Shown one piece after another: positions 32,815 to 40,800 of a DNA stretch of 64,000 nt (the first letter of the stretch is position 1; each line of letters starts with the position of its first letter). Below the pieces are notes generated by a model. It was not told where the DNA came from. It saw only the letters and a program-made list of their open reading frames with translations, and did not search any database. The stretch lies in IMG/VR virus record IMGVR_UViG_3300025101_002824, positions 1-64,000 of that record, one strand, 5' to 3'. The position numbers and the translations under genes are program-made. Source of the DNA: a virus.

Positions 32815-33332
32815 ATATTTAATTCTTTAATTGGGATTATTACTGATCCGTTTTCTTTAGAAACAGAATCATACTTATTACTTGTTATTTTAAATGCTAT
32901 TACTGGGAAATAAGTCTTAACATATTCTCTTATACCTTTTAGTTTGGATCTATAAGTTTTAATGTTATTTATCATCTCCCAGTTATTTTGAAATGATACA
33001 CCTTTTATTGATTTAATATCAATCATATAATCTATTGAACCCCATGCAGTAAATCTTACTGAGGCATCAGCATTATCTAATTTTATATTATTAATAGAAA
33101 TTACATCAATATCAGCAGGTAAATGACTATTTTTAAAATTATCTTGTAACCATTTTACTGATGAACTGCTGCCAATACTATACTCTATATCTGTATAAAA
33201 CTTTTTGGTATGATATACTTGTCTTATAAAAGAGTTATATATAGAAGTTAAATACATAATTTGATTATCATCTACATACAGGTTAGTAACATTACCTTTA
33301 TATAAGTTCTTATTATTTATTATTCTTTTCAT
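32811..33332 (-). CDS. Unknown early protein
   Basis: 173 residues from the ATG at 33332, chosen because it overlaps the stop of the membrane peptide gene as ATGA; the longer form would run through that gene. Beta-like, with VRFTAWGSIDYMIDIKSIKG and a final VIIPIKELNI. The D-Y-x-ID-x-K stretch superficially recalls a nuclease core, but no upstream acidic motif could be aligned. Confidence 0.62.
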   Translation of the reverse strand: MKRIINNKNLYKGNVTNLYVDDNQIMYLTSIYNSFIRQVYHTKKFYTDIEYSIGSSSSVKWLQDNFKNSHLPADIDVISINNIKLDNADASVRFTAWGSIDYMIDIKSIKGVSFQNNWEMINNIKTYRSKLKGIREYVKTYFPVIAFKITSNKYDSVSKENGSVIIPIKELNI

Positions 33333-33448
33333 AAAAATATAATTGTCATTAGTACAATAATAAACAGAACATACATAATACATATTGCAGGTATTATATA
33401 TGCTCTGAATTTATGTACAAGGTGCATAAACTTATTCATGGACTTCAT
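33329..33448 (-). CDS. 39-residue membrane peptide
   Basis: Starts MKSMNKFMHLVHKFRAYIIP and continues as a hydrophobic helix AICIMYVLFIIVLMTIIFL to the end. The start lies inside the end of the upstream gene and the stop overlaps the next start as ATGA, a strong sign of a real gene. Single-pass inner-membrane peptide; role unknown. Confidence 0.6.
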   Translation of the reverse strand: MKSMNKFMHLVHKFRAYIIPAICIMYVLFIIVLMTIIFL

Positions 33449-33857
33449 CATAATCTAATAACGATACAGATCTTAACCATTTTTCTACGCCTTGTTTATC
33501 AAGACCACCTACTACATCATCAGTTAATGTTGTGTCATAACAAACACCATTTTTATCCATGATGGCTATTTCATACTGATCTACATCTCCTATTGAGTAT
33601 AAACCATTAATAATAGATACATAAAATCCATTATCAAAATCAACATACGCTCTTGCAATACGCTGTAACGGATACATATCTTCTTCACGAGTAACATATA
33701 CTAATGTCCACTTAAGATCATCAAAGTTAAATACATTCTTATGTTCTTGTAAGCTATACTCTTCTTCATACTCTTGTCCTATATCTTTGATAGAGTATCC
33801 AAATGCTATAGGTAATGTCTTGTGATGTGCTCTTACATCTTCTGCTTTTTTTCTCAT
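33432..33857 (-). CDS. Unknown early protein
   Basis: 141 residues from the ATG at 33857 (MRKKAEDVRAHHKTLPIAFG). A longer form from 33956 would start within a palindromic control region and add a poorly protein-like stretch. Acidic, with a beta-like core (WTLVYVTREEDMYPLQR, GFYVSIINGLYSIGD). No family recognised. Confidence 0.65.
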   Translation of the reverse strand: MRKKAEDVRAHHKTLPIAFGYSIKDIGQEYEEEYSLQEHKNVFNFDDLKWTLVYVTREEDMYPLQRIARAYVDFDNGFYVSIINGLYSIGDVDQYEIAIMDKNGVCYDTTLTDDVVGGLDKQGVEKWLRSVSLLDYDEVHE

Positions 33858-34208
33858 AATACTTTTGTGTGTTAAGGTTTTAATTTTTAATACTGCGGTT
33901 ATACATATGCTCATCCTATAGAGAGAGAAGAGACAAATAGTATAGGATAGCATCATAAGAGTAATAGCAGACAGTTTGTGCTACTACTACTCTCATGATA
34001 GCTATGTTATTTATTATGTGCTATAATATTGCACTGGTGGGAATATGTGGAGAAATATGGGAAATAAGATGTCTCACACAGTTTTTTGCACACACAACAC
34101 TTTTTTTTGTGTACAAATGTGCAAATGTCACCGTCATGACAGGTAAGTATACATGATAGTGATTACTTTACAAGAAAGAAAGCACACACGTGCTAACTTT
34201 CTACTTAC
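33858..34208 (-). promoter_or_regulatory. Gene-free control region with inverted repeats
   Basis: About 350 bases without a convincing gene. It holds a short palindrome TCCTATA...TATAGGA (33914-33946), a long imperfect inverted repeat with arms 33947-33969 and 33979-34005, an A/C/T tract with several TTTGTG/CACAAA and TGTGCAAATGT segments (34080-34130), and a hairpin around AGAAAGCACACACGTGCT (34182-34205). No clear TAnnTTTG promoter on the minus strand. It could serve as an operator cluster or replication origin (inference). Confidence 0.5.
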
Positions 34209-34625
34209 TTACGCCTTTGGTAAGCTTGCCCAGTAACAGTTAGTAACAGGCTTGCCTGTCTTAACATTAATTACTGGTCTAGCGTCCACTAGTGTGCCAT
34301 CCTCTTGTTCTTTAACAACAACGTCTAGTGTAAAGGTGTCACCAACTTTAGGCAAGTCTGCCGCTTTGTGTTTACTCACGTCCATTGGTACGAAGTAGTT
34401 AACACCAAAGTTTGGTAGTGCACTATAGCCTCTGGCTTTTAGTTTACCAAACTGCATAGTTGTGTCACCTTGATTAACTTTGCCGTTAAGCTTGTTATCA
34501 CGGAGTTTATTAACTCTGTCCACGTCTGCTTTGCTGACTGGGTTAGAACAAAAGATTACGGCTTTCTTTGATTTAGCCACTGATTTGAAGTGTAGTTCTC
34601 TCTGAACTGTCATAGTTTTTTCCAT
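34209..34625 (-). CDS. First leftward gene, unknown early protein
   Basis: 138 residues. Starts MEKTMTVQRELHFKSVAKSK; contains GDTTMQFGKLKARGY and VGDTFTLDVVVKEQEDGTLV, giving a small beta-barrel look (OB-like is possible). Codons are less AT-rich than its neighbours. It is placed alone between two structured gene-free regions and diverges from the giant late gene, so it may be a highly expressed early protein (inference). No family recognised. Confidence 0.68.
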   Translation of the reverse strand: MEKTMTVQRELHFKSVAKSKKAVIFCSNPVSKADVDRVNKLRDNKLNGKVNQGDTTMQFGKLKARGYSALPNFGVNYFVPMDVSKHKAADLPKVGDTFTLDVVVKEQEDGTLVDARPVINVKTGKPVTNCYWASLPKA

Positions 34626-34790
34626 TTTGTCTATTTGTTTTTAGGAAATTAGTAACAACCTTGCTCCCCCATTTCATAACGGGGGTACACAAGGTCCAGG
34701 AGAAAGTAGGGGAGCCGCAGTGTAGGACCCAACTAAATTGCCATGCACACAATTTTTGTAATTACTGGATGTGCCATAATGTGTAGGGGG
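34626..34790. promoter_or_regulatory. GC-rich structured divergent intergenic region
   Basis: In an otherwise AT-rich genome this stretch contains CCTTG(34659)/CAAGG(34690) nested with CCCCC(34666)/GGGGG(34681), and GGTCC(34693)/GGACC(34725). On the minus strand these would fold as stacked hairpins in the leader of the gene at 34209-34625. No exact Bacteroidota promoter was found for that gene, so this may be its phage-specific control element, an RNA structure, or an origin. Confidence 0.5.
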
Positions 34791-34819
34791 TTTGCTAGGA
34801 TTATTTTTTTTATTTTTGT
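34791..34819 (+). promoter_or_regulatory. Strong Bacteroidota-type promoter of the rightward module
   Basis: TTTG at 34791-34794, a 17-base spacer and TATTTTTG at 34812-34819 match the Bacteroidota consensus fully. The start codon of the giant gene is 24 bases downstream in a TTTATTATGG context. Confidence 0.8.
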
Positions 34820-34843
34820 ATATTGTAGTATACTATATTTATT

Positions 34844-37800
34844 ATGGCGAGAAAACTCAAAAAATTAGCAAAAGCGCAAAAGGGTTATGTTGGTGAAGTA
34901 GAAGATGGAACATTTATGTTAAATCCAGATGTAGCTTATACTTCTAGCAGAGGTGTTCCTGGTGGTAAACCGCAATATCAAGCAGTAATTTATTATGATC
35001 CTAGAGATCCAGAAGGTTACTTTTCAAGTGACCTAGAAAGAATGACTCCTGAGTTAAACGAGAGATATGGAGTTGGTAATTGGATTGCAAGACCATTACC
35101 TAATGTAGCTCTTAGTGATACTTATCAAACTATTGCTGATGAAAATGAAGCAAATTCGTATTTAAAACAAACAAGAAAAAAAAGAGAAGAGATACGAAAA
35201 CAATTTGGTGACTTAGAGCTAGATTTATATAAAAGAAAAGAAGGTTTAGAGGGTTATAATGAAGCTGACTATGATCCAGAATCTAAAGAAATTATTGAAT
35301 TACAAAATAAACTAAGAAGATTAGGAAAAGAAGAAGAGGAGTTAATGAAAACATTATCACCATTAACATATTCGGATCAAGACCATTTCTATAACGTTAA
35401 TAAAGGAGAATTTAAATTATTAGATGACGCATTATTTGAAAGCAAAGATCATTTAAACTATATATTAAATGAAATAAAACTAGCAGAACTAGAAGAACAA
35501 GAACAACAATATATAAGTCCTGTTGATGCAACAAATAAATATTTTCAAGATATAAAAAACTTAAGCCCTACTGGTGATATTATTATAATGCAACATGGTA
35601 CAAGTAAAGTTGGACCAATAATGTATGGTGAACAAGAAAGAAAACATTTTGGTTATGATCAAACACCTGGTCTTACAGATACATTTGCTGAAGTAATTAA
35701 TGAAACTTTTGATGATGCTTCTGGTATTACATGTTATATGGGTGTATGCAAAAAAAGTGATGCTGGTCAAAGATTAGCTGATGAAACTAATATGAAAGTA
35801 AATGTTGCTAGTGGTAATCAATGGTCAGGTTATCAAACAAATTTTGGAGATACATTTATAGATAGATTTTTTGGTACTGGATCTGAGAGACCAGATGTTA
35901 ATTACGGAGCACTATACGGATATGATACTTATGATGGATCAGGTGCAATAGCTAATAAAAATTATGGAGGTGATATAGATTATGGTATTACACCAAATGC
36001 ATCAGATACATTTTCTGGATATAGTAATCAAACTGCACCTCCAGTAGAAATTATATCAGATGCTGATTATGCAGCTCAACAAAGGCAAGATTTAATAAAT
36101 CAATCTGTTGCTTCAAACCAAAATCAAGGCGTTATATATAGTAAAAATCAACAGAATTTAGATAGACTTAAAAAAAGTAATTCGTTAGTAGCTCTCTATT
36201 CAGGACTTAAAGATACATATGATGCTTTAACAGATGATGGTAAGTACGGGGGATCTTTACCTAAACTTCAACCAGGGGGTAAAGCAGGTTTATTAAAATA
36301 CGGTATAAATGCTCTTAAATATACACCTAAAAAAATTAGACCGGATTTACTTAAATTAATTAGAACTAATAATCCTAATTTAGATCTTAGAGGAATAAAT
36401 CAAACTTTTGATTTTAATCCTCAACTTATAGGAGTTAATGAGCTAAACTTAAAAGGAATTGATTTTGGAAATCTTACAGATTATGAAAAGGCTGTAATAT
36501 CAAATATAAATCAACCTGATTTTCAACCTGTAGGTAATTTTGCTGATCTTGCAAAAAATTATTCACAATTTAATGTTGATAAAAATTTTGCTATAGATGC
36601 AGCTAACATGGCTGTAGACTTAAAAGAAATAAATCCTAAGTTTTATATAGAGTTACTTACAAAAGGAAAACCTTCTTCTTTTATGAATGAGATATTTGCT
36701 GATCCTAGAATTCCTATTTTTAATGCAAGGAATCCTGTAATTGGAAATCAAGAAATAGATTGGGATAATAGACATGCTACCAAACTTAGAGATAATTTTA
36801 CTAATGAGTTTGAAAAAAATCTAAGGTCATATGGTAAATATGGATTTTATGCTAGCGGTGTTCCATTACAAGGTGCTACTTCATTTCAAAGATTAACTAG
36901 CAATCCTAAAAATAGATTTAACAATTTTAGCTTTAAGACTAAACCTTATGGAGAAAATGTAAGTTATGTACAAGAACCTTCATACCAATATATAGATATA
37001 AATACTCCTGTAGCTGATTATGTTGTAAATGCTGGTTTAATGAATGTTGATCCAATTACAAATTTAGCTACTTTTAGAGGACGTGGTGAAATGGCTAATC
37101 AACATAATTTTTTATTAGGTCGTACCAATAGTCCATCATTAATTTTATCAGGTGATGAAGGATTTGCAAATACATCTGGAGGTAATACAATAAGAAAAAA
37201 TATAGCAGGAATAAGTACTCCAGGTCGTGGAAAGAATGTACTTGATATAAATGCTCAAATAGCACCACTTCTAACAGAAAAATTTAGTCTAAATACTCCT
37301 TTTGAAGGAACTTTTATGAAATTTCCAAGAATTCAAACTTATAGAAGAAAAACAGATGGTAGTATGCCACGTAAAAGTTTTATAAGTGATTACCTTGGAC
37401 GTGAGTTTGAACTTAGTGACTGGGATTATAAAGCATTTGTAGAAGATCCTAACATGCCTCTTCTTGAACGTAATCTAACAAGAGAAGAATTTAATTTATT
37501 AGATCCATTTAAAAAACGTCAATATTTTGATGAGCAAGGAATTTTATTTGATCCACTTGAAAGTTTATATAAAAAAGAAGGAGGAGCATTAGCAAAAGCA
37601 CAAAAAGGTAAAATTGTTACAAGGTTGGCAGATAACTTTTTTAGTGGTTTTAATAATATGATTACTAAAAAACCTTTTTTACCTGTTAAGCAGTTTGATA
37701 AATTTTTATTAAAGAATTTTAATAAAGGTGAGGCAATGTTTATTGAAAACACATTAAAAAATAATCCTAGCCTTATATCTAATAACCAAATAGATTTATC

Positions 37801-40800
37801 TAAACTAAAAGAACAAAGTTTTTCAGATTTAGCAGTAACAAATCATGCATTTCAACCTCTATTAAATAATTTAGATGCTCGTATGATAGATGGTACACAA
37901 GGTTTTAGATCTAAATGGACCGGTATGGAAAGTTCTGATGGAGCAGATTTTGGATTATATAGATACCCAGATCTTTTACCTTCACAATTTAGTTACTTAC
38001 CAGGAGGCTTTACAGAATTTAAAGGAACTAGAATTACACCTACAAATTATTCTGTTTCTATGCCAAATTTATTAAAAAAACCATATTTAGATAGTCATCA
38101 TGATGGATTACATATATTAGATCCATTAGCTATGGGATGGGTAAGAGGATTTGTAGATGCTGAAAACCCAGGGTTATTTATACTTAAAGAATTACAGACA
38201 GATATAAATAAAGATCCTATGTTTGATTTTTTAAGTAATAAAAATCGTTCTGAATTATTAAAAATAAAACCTCAAGTTGAAAAAAGAAATGATAAATATT
38301 TTAGCAATTTAAATGATATAAATAATAAAATAAATAATATTCAACAAAGAAAAAATGAAATATTTGGACTAGATGAATTTGCTGATGAATATAATGCTTT
38401 AGATATACAACAACAAGAATTAGCAAGACTAGCTCAAACTGGTGAAAATCTTTACCCAACATCTAGAAGAATTATGGATAATTCTGATCTTAATTTAGAG
38501 AGTTTAATTCCAATGTCTAGAATAGGGTCTAAACCATATTACAGATTTGAAAATGAAACATTAAACTTTTTACAAAATTCAGGATTTAATAAAATTGTAA
38601 TACCAAATGCTACAAGTATAAGTAATATACAAGGATGGAATGCTATGGATGGTTTAACAAAAAGTCAAAAAGGTACATTAGGTTATTATAGCAACTTACA
38701 AAAAAATCCACAATTAATAAATACAGGTAATACATATGATTTAGATAATTATAGTGGTACTATATTTGATTTACAACGTAAATCTTATAATCCATTTAAA
38801 GAGTATGGTGGACAAACTGAAGGTTATGCTTTAGATGATACACCTGATGATATAAAATATAAAACAGGTGGTCAAACATTTACTATAAAAAAAGCTCAAA
38901 AAGGAAATGCAGAAGTTACTTTTAAAGATGAATATGAACAATTTGAAAACTTTATACAAGAAGAAGAAACAAGTTGGGATTATGTAAAAAATAAAGATTC
39001 AGCAGTATTAAAACCTGATGGCAAAACATATTATAAAGTATATGAAGATGGTAAGTTTTACCCATATTATCATCAAAATTCAAATGGTACATATGAATCA
39101 GAAGCTACAATAGGTTTTGGTAGAAAAGGAGCAGATATTTTTGATACATATAAATCAGGATTATCATTAGAAGATGCTGAATTATTTAGAAAAGAAGATA
39201 TAGATAACGCATTAAGAAAAACTAAAATTTTTATTGATGCTAATTATGGAGAAACTGCATATGATAATTTACCTGCTAGAACTAAATTTATGCTTGCAGA
39301 TTATACATATAATCTTGGTAAATTAAGTAAATATCCAAAATTTGCTGATGCTATTATGACTAATAATATTGATAAAGCATTAGCAGAATATATTAGAAAT
39401 GATGAAAAAGGTGGTTCACCATTAGCTAGAAATGAAGGATATTTAAATATGTATTTACAACCATGGATAAATAATATAAATGAAGAAGAATTAAAAAGAC
39501 AAGAAGCTAATTTAAAAATGATTCAAGAATTACAAAATCAAACTGTAATTCCAGCAGATAATACTATGATTGGTACAAATCCATTTGGTGGTTTTAAAGA
39601 TGGGGGTGAACTTTTTAAAGCTCAACCAGGTACAGAAGTTAATCTGGCTGAAACATATAAATATATACCATCAGAATTTCTTAATGTGCCAGAAGGAGAG
39701 TTTACATTTGATTATAAAAATAAAGATGGTAATGTAGAAACTAGAACAGGTGTTTATAATCCACAATGGTTTGAACAAGGGTTTGAAGATTCAGATGCTT
39801 ATAATGCTTTAAGTGATGATGAAAAAATAACCTTTGCTAATAATCCATATATAAATAATGAAGGTGATATGGTTCATCCTCTATTGTGGAATAAAGAAAC
39901 TTTAGAAAAAGAAAATAAAAAAAGATTTCTTCATGGATTATATCAAAAAATGTATACCAAACAAGATGATGGTAGTTACATTTTAAATCCAGAATATGAA
40001 ACTGCGCTAGGTGATGCTAGGTATCTTACTACAACAGATGTTCCATATTCAGAAATTCTAGATGATGGGGCATTTTCTAGTACATTAGCTGCTGATCCAA
40101 ATAATACAAGTTGGTATAGAGAATTAAAACCAGAGATTTTTACTGATGGTAAAACAACGACAGGATACACATGGGATAAAGATAGTCAAGAGTTTGTACG
40201 TACATCAAATATGACATATAAAGATTTGGTAAAACAGTACAAATACATTAAAAATATGCCTGGAATGGAAGGCATTTCTAAAAAAGAATATAAAAACAGA
40301 TTACAACAAGGAGATATATATTGGCCTCAACTTCAAAGTCCAGCACAAGAAGCACAGTTTCAAGAGCAATATAAATCAATAATGAATCCAATTAAAAAGG
40401 AAGATGTACAATTACAAAAAGATTTTTATGATAATGCTATAAGTGGAGATTTATATAAACAAAAATTAATTAATCAAGGTTATGAGAATGTTGATGAAAT
40501 TATAGACATGAGAAAAGATGCTTTAGCTAATTCTAAAGTAATGTATGATGCAGATTCTAATTCTTACAGAGATGAGGCTTATGATGATGATCCTAATTTA
40601 ATTAAAAAAATTCTTGATAAAGTAACTTTTTTAAATGATCAGTATAAAGATTCAGGTATAGATTATAATTATAAAGATGTATTTTTTGCAAATCCTTATT
40701 ATACAAGAATAGGTGAAGAAAGAACAGAAGCAGATCTAAATTATGACAGCAGAAAAATAAGAAATGAAGCTGAACCAAATATATTTACTGATGATCAATT

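Noticed and set aside
33858-33956. Longer N-terminus for the gene at 33432-33857
   Set aside because: The extension starts in the inverted repeat and reads as an unlikely hydrophobic/Cys stretch. The ATG at 33857 gives a normal soluble protein.
27292-34165. The 14-mer CATGATAGTGATTA repeated at 27292-27305 and 34152-34165
   Set aside because: In a 64-kb AT-rich sequence several 14-mer pairs are expected by chance. The flanks do not match.
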